64,000 nt of DNA, taken from positions 1,742,149-1,806,148 of the forward strand of contig NZ_FUFN01000010.1 in assembly GCF_900162615.1 (NCBI RefSeq). Direction: 5' to 3'. The DNA is from Virgibacillus proomii. GTDB taxonomy: Bacteria > Bacillota > Bacilli > Bacillales > Amphibacillaceae. Below, piece after piece: positions 25,478 to 33,876 of this stretch; the stretch's first letter is position 1, and each line of letters begins with the position of its first letter. The position numbers were made by a program, and so were the translations under genes. Below the pieces are notes generated by a model that saw only the letters and a list, made by a program, of their open reading frames with translations, searched no databases and was not told where the DNA came from.

Positions 25478-25721
25478 ATACTATAGGAAAGTATATAACT
25501 TTAGGCTTTATCCTGTGTGTAAGGTGCCGTAAGACTCCTGCTTCAAGAGCCTTTAGTTGATACAAATGGTCAAAGTTGGAGAAACGGGCACCTAAATGCC
25601 CGATTGGTTCAACTAACATTCCGTGAAAAGCATTCCACGGAATGAAGTTTCACTTTATCGTATAAGAAAAACGATAGCTTTCTTTCTCCATAAAGACTTG
25701 GCGACAAGCCAAGTTTTTCTA
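25477..25721 (+). repeat. family B element carrying a nested family A
   Basis: B begins TATACTATAGGAAAGTATA at 25477 and ends CAAGCCAAGTTTTTCTA at 25721. The A element fills 25507-25659 between two TTTATC copies, with P1 stem GGTGCCGT/ACGGGCACC and 3' hairpin ATTCCGTG/CACGGAAT. Right of the second TTTATC the B sequence resumes at GTATAAGAAAAAC. The remainder of the gap to rpmB has no other feature. Confidence 0.8.
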
Positions 25722-25834
25722 ACGGGACCTGACACTGATTGTAAGTTACAAATGCTTTTCAAATGCATGTTGCAAATATCTAAGTTCCATCGTCATTGGA
25801 ATAGACGGATTTTAATAAAATAATTTCTATAATA

Positions 25835-25868
25835 GAAACAAGCACCTTTATTAAAAGGTGCTTGTTTC
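25835..25868 (-). terminator. terminator after rpmB
   Basis: GAAACAAGCACCTTT (25835-25849) pairs with AAAGGTGCTTGTTTC (25854-25868), a 15-bp stem with a tiny loop. On the minus strand a TATTATA tract follows. Confidence 0.7.
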
Positions 25869-25892
25869 ATAAACGAATGCGTTAACTTTATA

Positions 25893-26081
25893 TTATACGC
25901 GTTGTACTTTCCCTGATTTTAGGGCGCGTGCAGAAACATAAACTCTTTTCGGTTTACCATCTACCATAATACGTACTCGTTGGACATTGGCTTTCCATTT
26001 ACGCTTATTAGCATTCATAGCGTGCGAACGATAATTTCCAGTGCGAGTTTGGCGTCCAGTTACAACACATTTTCTGGCCAT
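25893..26081 (-). CDS. rpmB: 50S ribosomal protein L28
   Basis: A 62-residue ribosomal protein starting MARKCVVTGRQTRTGNYRSH, with the basic ANKRKWKANVQRVR stretch typical of bacterial L28. It lacks the CxxC zinc pair of some paralogues. The open frame extends 28 codons further upstream, but the ATG at 26081 has AGGAGGG and matches the family. It is reversed relative to its neighbours, as in B. subtilis. Confidence 0.96.
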   Translation of the reverse strand: MARKCVVTGRQTRTGNYRSHAMNANKRKWKANVQRVRIMVDGKPKRVYVSARALKSGKVQRV

Positions 26082-26403
26082 GCTATCCCTCCTACTTCTT
26101 TTCCTATGACAAACATATTTCATTTCATACCTATACAATTTACCATAACTTTTTACACTTGGCAATTATTCTTTTCCAAAAAATGCAATAGATAAAGAAA
26201 AAATATAACGATGTAAATAAAGTAAAACTTGATTCAGTCGGGATTTTCCTTCATTTCTTACTAGATAGAAGTAAATCAAAGATAACATCATCTAGGTAAC
26301 ACTTTTCTTCGTGCCGTATTACTATCAAGCTACTGTACTAGAAAGAGAACAGCGATTTTTCTGCTTCCGATATATTGCTCTGCCGCTTTCCCTGTCCATC
26401 CAT

Positions 26404-26486
26404 CCGTGAATCGAGCATGTAGGTGAGTTCGTATTCTCTATAACTCTTGAAGTGGTAGTTTTACGGATCTTGACATGTGGGATAAA
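26404..26486 (-). repeat. degenerate family A copy, 5' half
   Basis: On the minus strand it reads TTTATCCCACATGTCAAGATCCGTAAAAC, CCACTTCAAGAG, and CACCTACATGCTCGATTCACGG. These match the start, inner stem and CCCGATTCGTT segment of family A with many changes. The 3' hairpin is not evident. Confidence 0.55.
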
Positions 26487-26945
26487 GTTATCCTACCTAA
26501 TAAAACGTTTTTTTCTCAAATAACTTTTGATATACTTACTCAGAGACTTCGTGTGACATGGGATTTCTATGCTTTCGGAAACAACCAAAGCAATAAGTAT
26601 ATCCTTTACATATCTGATTAAATAAAACGAACATCCGATGGGGAAAACTCCTATGGATAGATGTTTCATTTTATACATAAAGAAAAAATACTTGACAGAT
26701 GCTTGTAAATCGTACATTGTTAGAAGGGGTAATTTTTATACCGTTTAAGAAATGAGTTTTTAGCGCAGAGCTTGGCTTGGTGCAGTGAAATGTTCAAAGT
26801 CAACGTGTAACTTAGCAGTTGCTTGTGCAAAAGGCATGTCGTCCGCTAAGTTTTCGTAAAATGGAATTCATCTTTACTTTTAAAATGGTCCTGCATGTAG
26901 TAGAATATTTTTAGAATGTGAGCAGGTATTATAAGGAGGATTCAA
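26487..26945. other. leader region before the Asp23-like gene
   Basis: No gene is supported. TTGACA at 26692-26697 with TACATT at 26713-26718 (15-base spacer) and TAGAAT at 26901-26906 with a weak -35 are the only promoter-like signals. The rest is AT-rich and unstructured. Confidence 0.3.
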
Positions 26946-27308
26946 ATGTCCATTGAACTTCATACAAATGATGGTCAAGTAACGATAACAAACGAAGTAA
27001 TTGCAACTATTGCCGGAGGAGCAGCTGTTGAATGCTACGGCATCGTCGGAATGGCTTCAAAAAGTCAAATTAGAGATGGCATTGCGGAAATACTACGAAA
27101 AGAAAATTATTCAAAAGGGGTTATCGTTCGACAGGAACAGCATCGCTTGCATATCGATATGTATATTATTGTAAGCTACGGTACTAAAATATCGGAAGTT
27201 GCTCATAATGTTCAATCTAAAGTAAAATATACATTAAGCCAGTCCCTTGGTTTGGAAATTGATTCAGTTAACATTTATATACAAGGGGTTCGGGTAACCC
27301 AAGAATAA
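26946..27308 (+). CDS. yloU: Asp23/Gls24 family envelope stress protein (YloU)
   Basis: A 120-residue Asp23-domain protein (residues about 8-110: VTITNEVIATIAGGAAVECYG, IVSYGTKISEVAHNVQSKVK, VNIYIQGVRV). Asp23 proteins sit at the inner face of the membrane and are linked to envelope stress. It starts after TAAGGAGG. fakA follows 85 bases later, a conserved pairing in Firmicutes that suggests a link with fatty acid uptake or membrane state, though the exact role of YloU is unknown. Confidence 0.9.
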   Translation: MSIELHTNDGQVTITNEVIATIAGGAAVECYGIVGMASKSQIRDGIAEILRKENYSKGVIVRQEQHRLHIDMYIIVSYGTKISEVAHNVQSKVKYTLSQSLGLEIDSVNIYIQGVRVTQE

Positions 27309-27393
27309 TGGACATGAATTTATTGTTTGCTCTAGCGTCTGTTGATGAACAGGCGCTTATGAGTTCTTGTTTATTAGAGGAGGAAATGAAAAA

Positions 27394-29055
27394 GTGAGTT
27401 TACAACAAGTAGATGGCAAGATGCTGGCACAGATGATTTTATCTGGTGCCCATCATTTAGCAAATAACGCCAAGAAAATCGATGCTTTAAATGTATTCCC
27501 TGTGCCTGACGGCGATACAGGAACAAATATGAATTTAACAATCACTTCAGGAGCAAATGAAGTAAAAAAGATATCGAGTAACCGAGTATCTGATGTTGCT
27601 GAGGCATTCGCCAAAGGACTCCTAATGGGGGCAAGAGGGAACTCAGGTGTTATTTTATCGCAAATTTTTCGAGGTTTTTCTAAAGGGTTGGATAAAAAAG
27701 AAGCGGTTACATCTGAAGAACTGGCCAAAGCATTTGAAAGTGCTGTTACATCAGCTTATAATGCGGTAATGAAGCCTGTCGAAGGTACTATCTTAACAGT
27801 CGCCAAAGATTCAGGACATAAAGCGGTAGCCGTAGCTAAAAAGGAAAAAGATATTATAATGCTCATGGAAAAAATTGTAGCAGAAGCAAAAGCATCTTTA
27901 AAACGCACGCCAGAGCTGCTGCCAGTACTGAAAGAAGTAGGAGTAGTTGATTCGGGCGGACAGGGCTTAGTAACCATTTATGAGGGCTTTTTGGCTGCGC
28001 TAAAAGGTGAGGAGCTCCCTGAAGATACATCGGATTTTAATATGGATGAAATGGTCAATGCAGAACATCATAAAACAGCTCAAGACTTTATGAATACAGA
28101 AGATATTAAATTCGGATACTGTACGGAGTTTATGGTTAAATTCAAAGAAGATAAATTAAAAGCACATCCGTTTGAGGAAGAAGCATTTCGTAATGAGTTA
28201 AGCAATCATGGAGATTCATTATTGGTCGTATCGGATGATGAATTAGTAAAAGTTCATATCCATTCTGAACACCCTGGTGAATGTCTCAATTTAGGGCAAC
28301 GTTATGGCGATCTGATTAATATGAAAATTGAAAATATGCGAGAACAGCATACTGCAATTGTCGGCAGTAAACCTAAGCAAGACAAGCCTAAAACAAAAAC
28401 TGAATATGGGATTGTAACGGTAGCAATGGGGAAGGGGCTTAAAGAATTATTGGAAAGCCTTGGTGCAACAGTAGTAATACAGGGTGGACAAACAATGAAT
28501 CCAAGTACGCAGGATATTGCGGATGCTATCAAAGCAACGAATGCGAAAAAAGTACTAGTACTGCCAAATAATAAAAATATTTTTATGGCTGCTGATCAAG
28601 CGGCAGAATTAGCTGATCAAGATGTAAGAGTTATACCAACCAAGACAATCCCTCAAGGAATTAGTGCAATGTTGGCCTTCCATCCGGATAGAGATCTTGA
28701 AACGAATGAAAAGGCAATGAATGAGGCTAGAAAACAAGTGAAAACTGGTCAAGTTACATATGCCGTCCGCGACACACAAATTGATGGGATTTCGATTGAA
28801 AATGGTCATTTTATGGGGATTGAAGATGGAAAAATTGTTGCCACAAATCCAGATAAAACGGAAACTGTTAAATTACTTTTAGAGAAGATGATTACGGAAG
28901 ATGACGAGATCCTCACGATTTTACAGGGTGAAGATGTATCGGAAAAGGAGATTGCTGAGCTTGTGAGGTATATTGAGGATATGTATGAAGACATAGAAGT
29001 AGAAGTACACAATGGGAATCAGCCGATTTATTCGTATATTTTCTCTGTAGAGTAA
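27394..29055 (+). CDS. fakA: fatty acid kinase catalytic subunit FakA
   Basis: FakA phosphorylates fatty acids held by FakB, giving acyl-phosphate for PlsX and PlsY. The 553-residue protein has an N-terminal DhaL-like ATP domain with DGDTGTNMNLT near residues 38-48 and GARGNSGVILSQIFRG, then a DegV-like C-terminal half. The GTG at 27394 after GAGGAGG gives exactly the usual length. It lies close to plsX and fapR in this chromosome, matching its role in lipid supply. In B. subtilis it is yloV and the sda genes come next. Confidence 0.94.
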   Translation: MSLQQVDGKMLAQMILSGAHHLANNAKKIDALNVFPVPDGDTGTNMNLTITSGANEVKKISSNRVSDVAEAFAKGLLMGARGNSGVILSQIFRGFSKGLDKKEAVTSEELAKAFESAVTSAYNAVMKPVEGTILTVAKDSGHKAVAVAKKEKDIIMLMEKIVAEAKASLKRTPELLPVLKEVGVVDSGGQGLVTIYEGFLAALKGEELPEDTSDFNMDEMVNAEHHKTAQDFMNTEDIKFGYCTEFMVKFKEDKLKAHPFEEEAFRNELSNHGDSLLVVSDDELVKVHIHSEHPGECLNLGQRYGDLINMKIENMREQHTAIVGSKPKQDKPKTKTEYGIVTVAMGKGLKELLESLGATVVIQGGQTMNPSTQDIADAIKATNAKKVLVLPNNKNIFMAADQAAELADQDVRVIPTKTIPQGISAMLAFHPDRDLETNEKAMNEARKQVKTGQVTYAVRDTQIDGISIENGHFMGIEDGKIVATNPDKTETVKLLLEKMITEDDEILTILQGEDVSEKEIAELVRYIEDMYEDIEVEVHNGNQPIYSYIFSVE

Positions 29056-29134
29056 TTTTTCTTAACCATTCACCATTCATTAGGTTTTGTAACTAGTATT
29101 ATCTTCCTCTCTTTTGGCAGAACTAAAGCGCTAA

Positions 29135-29265
29135 ATGCCCTTATTCAGCCCCGACAAGCGCTGGAACTCCGAAGAGGAGGCAACCGTGCCGCAGGGGGAG
29201 TGAAGCGCGACCTCGAGGGGACTGGTGGATCGAGAGCATCAGTTAGACGAAGCTACCTTCAAAAA
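29135..29265 (-). repeat. GC-richer repeat-like block F
   Basis: The stretch CCCGACAAGCGCTGGAAC ... GACCTCGAGGGGACTGGTGG ... CAGTTAGACGAAGCTACC is markedly richer in G and C than its surroundings. Its end resembles the GGACGAAGCTATTC end of family C at 2637-2650. Only one copy is in the window, so repeat status is inferred. Confidence 0.4.
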
Positions 29266-29306
29266 GATATTCATCATGTAAAAAAGGATATCATTTGCTA
29301 AAAGTG

Positions 29307-29338
29307 AAAAAATCGCCCCCCCGAGAGGGCGATTTTTT
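29307..29338. terminator. bidirectional terminator between fakA and the permease
   Basis: AAAAAATCGCCC pairs with GGGCGATTTTTT, with A and T tracts on both sides, so it works in both directions. The permease stop codon lies at its edge. Confidence 0.85.
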
Positions 29339-30611
29339 ATATGCCGATCATCTTTATCATAAAATCAAGTAAAAATAGGCTAGAAATAATCAAGAGTGTC
29401 GGCGACAGTTCATTCCGATCACCAATTGCCATTTTTACAAGCGGATAAGCAATAAAACCAAAAGCCATTCCGTCAGCAATACTGTACGTAAATGGGATCA
29501 TAACAACAATTAGAAAAGCTGGCAATGCTTCAGATAAATTGTCTAATGGTAACTGTTTTATATTTTGTACCATGAGAAAGCCGACGATGATCAAAATCGG
29601 ACTAATTGCTGTGTTTGGAATCATCGTTATCCACGGAATCAGAAAGATCGTTGCTAAAAATAAGCATCCAGCAACGAGGGCAGTCTTACCTGTTCTTCCT
29701 TTCGATGCAATAACTGCAGCATTTTCCGCAGCGGATACGGTTGGAGAAGTTCCAAGAAATGCACAGGCAATGGTTGAAAATGCAGTAACCTGATACGCTT
29801 TTTGATAACTTTCTTCACGTTTTAACATAGCTAGCTGGCCATGTAATAAACCCATATTTTCAAAGATTAAAATCATAGCTAATGGGAAAACAGCCAACCA
29901 AAATGATAACTCATTTACAGCATGAAACGAAGGAAGAAACAACAATTCACCCCATGCTAAGTTAATTGCTTTGTTACTAGGCTCTATTATGCCGGCAATT
30001 GCGGCAATTCCTGTACCTACTACCATCGTTATTAAAAAGTTAGCTGGAATATTTTTTACAAATAGAAAAATCGCTAAGAAAAGCGTTATTAAACTAACAA
30101 TAACAGTCGGAGATGTAAAATCCCCAATTGCAATAATTGTATTTTCTCCATTGCTAACAAGCCCGCTTTTTTCCAAGCCTATTAAAATTAGAAAAAAACC
30201 TAAGCCAACGGTAATGGCATGCTTTAAAGAACTAGGAATAGCTTCTTTTAATAAGATGCCTAGCTTACTGAATGCAGTAAGTAGAAAAATGATGGCAGCT
30301 AGTAATACGACTGCCAGACCCTCTTGAAACGTAAGATCTGTACCTTCCACAATGGAGTATGCAAATAACGCATTAATTCCCATACCCGGTATAATAATTA
30401 AAGGTAGTTTACCAAATATTCCCATCAGTAAAGTACCAACAAAACTAGCTAGGATGGTTGCGATCATTCCACTTTCCATTGATATTCCAGCTTCACTAAG
30501 GATCGAGCCATTTACTACAACAATGTACATCGTTGTAAGATAACCAATGATACCCGCAATTAACTCATACTTCCAACTGGTATGATTGGTGCTTTTTCTT
30601 TTCTCAGGCAT
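29337..30611 (-). CDS. purine permease, NCS2/AzgA type
   Basis: A membrane transporter of 424 residues, likely for guanine, hypoxanthine or adenine by proton symport. About 12-14 hydrophobic segments are visible. The family signature PGMGINALFAYSIVEG (near residue 76) marks the AzgA/PbuG/PbuO subgroup rather than uracil or xanthine carriers. A good promoter lies upstream. No purine riboswitch fits in the short leader. In B. subtilis nothing of this kind occurs here; it stands between fakA and the remains of the serine dehydratase genes. Confidence 0.87.
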   Translation of the reverse strand: MPEKRKSTNHTSWKYELIAGIIGYLTTMYIVVVNGSILSEAGISMESGMIATILASFVGTLLMGIFGKLPLIIIPGMGINALFAYSIVEGTDLTFQEGLAVVLLAAIIFLLTAFSKLGILLKEAIPSSLKHAITVGLGFFLILIGLEKSGLVSNGENTIIAIGDFTSPTVIVSLITLFLAIFLFVKNIPANFLITMVVGTGIAAIAGIIEPSNKAINLAWGELLFLPSFHAVNELSFWLAVFPLAMILIFENMGLLHGQLAMLKREESYQKAYQVTAFSTIACAFLGTSPTVSAAENAAVIASKGRTGKTALVAGCLFLATIFLIPWITMIPNTAISPILIIVGFLMVQNIKQLPLDNLSEALPAFLIVVMIPFTYSIADGMAFGFIAYPLVKMAIGDRNELSPTLLIISSLFLLDFMIKMIGI

Positions 30612-30680
30612 ACAAATTCCTCAATGTATTTCCGTTCCCTCTCCCACCCGATTATATTTTCATATAATCCACAAATTTTA

Positions 30681-30709
30681 ATTATACTGTTGATATATAA
30701 TCTAGTCAA
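30681..30709 (-). promoter_or_regulatory. promoter of the purine permease
   Basis: On the minus strand TTGACT (30709-30704) and TATAAT (30686-30681) are 17 bases apart. A leader of about 65 bases follows, with a GATTATAT-GAAA-ATATAATC hairpin and a G-rich stretch (GGGTGGGAGAGGG). Confidence 0.75.
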
Positions 30710-30802
30710 TTTTATTCCTCTAAATCTAATGATGTTCACTTTAACAAATTTTGTTATTCATTTTAGGAGCATCGTGCTTGCTAATGCTTCCGTATGTATT
30801 TT

Positions 30803-30852
30803 TTGTTATAATTTAGAGAGAAACAAGGAACTTAAATCTTAAAAAGGCGGTG
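30803..30852 (+). promoter_or_regulatory. orphaned sdaAB promoter and ribosome site
   Basis: An extended -10 TGTTATAAT ends at 30812, and AAAGGCGGTG lies at 30843-30852. Where a start codon is due, the family B element begins. These look like the original expression signals of the dead sdaAB gene. Confidence 0.5.
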
Positions 30853-30860
30853 TTCTTTTT

Positions 30861-30953
30861 TGTACTATAGGAAAGTATAAAATTTTTAGGATTTATAGTA
30901 TAAGAAAAACTACAGCTTTGGCTAAAGACATGGCGATAAGCTAAGTTTTTCTA
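30861..30953 (+). repeat. family B element without insert
   Basis: A compact 93-bp copy from TGTACTATAGGAAAGTATA to AAGTTTTTCTA, with a single TTTATA where other copies hold a family A element. The AGAAAAACT/AGTTTTTCT pair closes its 3' hairpin. It lies exactly between the ribosome site and the second codon of the sdaAB remnant. Confidence 0.8.
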
Positions 30954-30954
30954 A

Positions 30955-31274
30955 AAATATAATTCTGTCTATGACATTATAGGATTGGTTATGATTGAAT
31001 CATCCAGTTCTCATACAGCTGGGGCTGCCAGAATTGGTAAAGCTGCACGCAGTTTATTCGGCCAAGATCCATCTCTATGAATCATTTGCCAAAACATATT
31101 AAGGATGGGACAGATTTTGCGTTAGTTGGGGCATTGCTCGGACATATGGAGGTTAATTGCAAGGATATAGGAAAAGAAGCGTTGATGGTTATCGAATAAA
31201 ACGTAGATGATAGCATCATGCATGAATTAAAAAACGCAGAACATATTATTCGAATTGCAAAGATAGATAGCTAA
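30955..31274 (+). pseudogene. sdaAB: L-serine dehydratase beta subunit remnant
   Basis: The reading frame KYNSVYDIIGLVMIES then SSSHTAGAARIGKAARSLFG matches the N-terminus of the iron-sulfur serine dehydratase beta chain (PSSSHTAGAARIG in intact ones). A frameshift follows, then YESFAKTY with a stop, another shift into GTDFALVGALL, an internal loss of roughly 100 codons, and the C-terminal ACT-like piece GHMEVNCKDIGKEALMVIE, stop, NVDDSIMHELKNAEHII. No start codon: the codon before KYNSV is TAA from the family B end. The intact gene would deaminate serine to pyruvate. Position before recG agrees with B. subtilis sdaAB-sdaAA. Confidence 0.85.
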
Positions 31275-31601
31275 TGGTTTTTGGCGTATTGATCAAATTG
31301 TAGTACAACAGCTGAATAAAGGTTGAAACAATTATGTATTGAATAAATGATGTAAAGAAAAGATGAACTGAAATTCTATCCAAAACAAGAAGTAAGCATA
31401 TTATGGAATCTTCTTTTAAATGAAAGCAGTTGTTATAAGAGATTGGTTAATAAGTTTACCACAAATGCCAGATTTTCGTTGTATGTTAAATAAAAGATAT
31501 TTTCGGTGTGAGTGGAATTTTAAAACATTTAGGAAATTATATTCATTTCTACTTGGTGGATAAATTTTTTGGAACTATAAGTTAGGAAAGAGGGATTTTA
31601 C
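31275..31601. other. unrecognised gene debris before recG
   Basis: In B. subtilis sdaAA fills this place. Here only broken frames remain. One, at about 31492-31582, reads IKDIFGVSGILKHLGNYI and runs to a stop; another near 31354-31490 reads RKDELKFYPKQEVSILWNL. Neither is recognised, and no clear SdaAA motif survives. Confidence 0.35.
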
Positions 31602-33632
31602 ATGCTAAGTGATTCTGTAACTCATGTGAAAGGTGTCGGCGAAAAGATGGCAGAGGATCTCGCTCGCATGGGAATCCATTCGGTAGAAGATTTAATCAAT
31701 CATTTTCCCTATCGATATGATGTTTTTGAAATTAGACCTCTTCGTGAATTAGTTCATGATGATAAGGTAACCATTGAGGGAAGGGTAATTTACGATCCTT
31801 CTCTTACTTTTTATGGAAAAAGTAAATCAAGACTAACGTTTATGCTGGAAGTCGAGCAAGTCGCTGTTAAAGCTGTTATGTTTAATCGGGCCTTTGCTAA
31901 AAAGCATATTCAAAAAGGCGACATCGTCACTTTAACAGGAAAATGGGATGCTCATCGGTTGCAAATTACAGTTATTACCTACAAAAAAGGAAAAGCGAAA
32001 CAACAAGATCAAATGCAAGCAGTCTACCCGGTAAAGGGTGAGCTGACGACAAGAAAGTTAAAAAAAGTGATTCAACAAGCATTAGCGAGCTATGCTTCAT
32101 CGATTGACGAAATTTTACCTCCATTTTATTTAACAGCTTATAAACTGCCTGATAGAAAAGCGGCCTATCAAATGATTCATATGCCAAAGAATCGTATAGC
32201 TTTAAAGCATGCGCGCAGGCGGTTTATTTATGAGGAGTTTTTAATTTTTCAATTGAAGATGCAATTATTACGAAAATGGAAGCGCGAAGCAATAGAAGGT
32301 AATGCTCAACATTTTGATAAAAAAAAGGTAAAGGAATTTATAGCGTCTTTTCCCTTTACATTAACGAATGCTCAGAATAAAGTATTAAAGCAAATCATGA
32401 ATGACCTAAAATCTCCTTATCGTATGAATCGACTATTACAAGGCGATGTAGGTTCAGGAAAAACGGCAGTCGCAGCGATATGTTTGTATGCTTCGGTTAC
32501 AGCTGGTAGGCAAGGCGCTTTAATGGTTCCTACCGAAATATTAGCTGAACAACATTATCATTCTTTAAAAGAATTATTTGGGGATCGGGCAAGGGTTACT
32601 TTACTTACCGGTTCGATAAAAGGAAAAAAACGCAAAGAGCGAATAACGCAAATCCGCAACCACGAAATAGATATTGTTGTCGGCACACACGCTTTAATTC
32701 AAGAGGATGTTACCTTTAATAACCTTGGTTTTGTTATTGTAGATGAACAGCATCGCTTTGGAGTCGAACAACGGCGTGTATTACGAGAAAAAGGCTTGCA
32801 TCCAGATGTTCTCTTTATGACGGCAACACCGATCCCGCGTACACTAGCGATTACAGCATTTGGCGATATGGATGTATCTATCATTGATGAGCTGCCTTCT
32901 GGACGAAAAGAAGTTGAAACATATTGGGTGAAGGAGACACTTCTTGATCGGGTGTTACAATTTATCGAAAAACATATTAGGCAAGGAGAACAGGCCTATG
33001 TTATTTGTCCACTTATTGAGGAATCTGATAAGTTAGATATTCAAAATGCGGTCGATGTGTATCATCAGTTAGAAGCTTATTTTCCGGAATCGATTCATAT
33101 TGGCCTCATGCATGGACGGTTACCTGCGGAAGAAAAGGATATGGTTATGAAGAAATTTGCCAACAATGAGCTTCAGTTGCTTGTTTCTACTACCGTAATA
33201 GAAGTGGGAGTGAATGTGCCAAATGCAACGATTATGGTTATTTATGATGCAGAGCGCTTTGGTTTATCTCAACTGCATCAATTACGGGGAAGAGTTGGTA
33301 GAGGCGACAAGCAGAGCTATTGCATTTTAATAGCCGATCCAAAAGGAGAAGTAGGAAAAGAGAGGATGCGAATTATGTCGGAAACAACGGATGGCTTTGT
33401 ATTATCCGAGCAAGATCTTCAGTTACGTGGTCCAGGCGATTTCTTTGGAAAAAAGCAAAGTGGTTTACCCGAGTTTAAAGTAGCGGACATGGTGCATGAT
33501 TATCGTGCACTGGAAACAGCGAGTAAAGATGCACAAGAAATAATCGATAATCGATTATTAAAAACCCCTGAATTTCAGCCGCTTTTAAAGCATGTGGAAA
33601 ATAGTATTCAAGCAAATGAAAAATTAGATTAA
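31602..33632 (+). CDS. recG: ATP-dependent DNA helicase RecG
   Basis: RecG remodels stalled forks and recombination intermediates. The 676-residue protein has an N-terminal wedge domain with an OB fold (about 1-150), Walker A GDVGSGKTAVAA near residue 284, the DEQH box VIVDEQHRFGVEQ, motif III MTATPIPRTLA, and the C-terminal RGRVGRG motif. ATG 31602 follows GAAAGAGGG. fapR follows, as in B. subtilis. Confidence 0.96.
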   Translation: MLSDSVTHVKGVGEKMAEDLARMGIHSVEDLINHFPYRYDVFEIRPLRELVHDDKVTIEGRVIYDPSLTFYGKSKSRLTFMLEVEQVAVKAVMFNRAFAKKHIQKGDIVTLTGKWDAHRLQITVITYKKGKAKQQDQMQAVYPVKGELTTRKLKKVIQQALASYASSIDEILPPFYLTAYKLPDRKAAYQMIHMPKNRIALKHARRRFIYEEFLIFQLKMQLLRKWKREAIEGNAQHFDKKKVKEFIASFPFTLTNAQNKVLKQIMNDLKSPYRMNRLLQGDVGSGKTAVAAICLYASVTAGRQGALMVPTEILAEQHYHSLKELFGDRARVTLLTGSIKGKKRKERITQIRNHEIDIVVGTHALIQEDVTFNNLGFVIVDEQHRFGVEQRRVLREKGLHPDVLFMTATPIPRTLAITAFGDMDVSIIDELPSGRKEVETYWVKETLLDRVLQFIEKHIRQGEQAYVICPLIEESDKLDIQNAVDVYHQLEAYFPESIHIGLMHGRLPAEEKDMVMKKFANNELQLLVSTTVIEVGVNVPNATIMVIYDAERFGLSQLHQLRGRVGRGDKQSYCILIADPKGEVGKERMRIMSETTDGFVLSEQDLQLRGPGDFFGKKQSGLPEFKVADMVHDYRALETASKDAQEIIDNRLLKTPEFQPLLKHVENSIQANEKLD

Positions 33633-33639
33633 TAAATGT

Positions 33640-33668
33640 TTGCATAATTGATTCAGGTATTATATATT
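33640..33668 (+). promoter_or_regulatory. promoter of the fapR-plsX-fabD-fabG operon
   Basis: TTGCAT at 33640-33645 and TATATT at 33663-33668 with a 17-base spacer, starting seven bases after the recG stop. Confidence 0.6.
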
Positions 33669-33672
33669 ACTA

Positions 33673-33689
33673 TTAGGATCAAGTCATAA
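33673..33689 (+). promoter_or_regulatory. candidate FapR operator
   Basis: TTAGGATCAAGTCATAA lies just after the -10. From memory the B. subtilis FapR box is a 17-bp imperfect palindrome near TTAGTACCTAGTCTTAA; 13 of 17 positions agree. Autoregulation of fapR is known in B. subtilis. Confidence 0.45.
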
Positions 33690-33876
33690 AAACGGAAGCT
33701 CTTGTAGTGAAACATCATTTTGTGAAGGGAGCATCAACCCCCCCGAAATGTTTGTTAAACACTCGTGCATTTAGGGCCACTATTTACCCCATACTCCAAT
33801 ATGAAATTTTTTGATTGGGGTGGCATGTTAAATGTACGCAGATAAAAGGGATAAATATATGTTGGATGGTGCAAGC

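Noticed and set aside
25623..25823. 66-codon open frame on the plus strand
   Set aside because: It lies across the end of a nested A-B repeat and has no support.
30612..30680. Purine riboswitch upstream of the permease
   Set aside because: The leader is only about 65 bases and lacks the paired loops and core of the purine aptamer.
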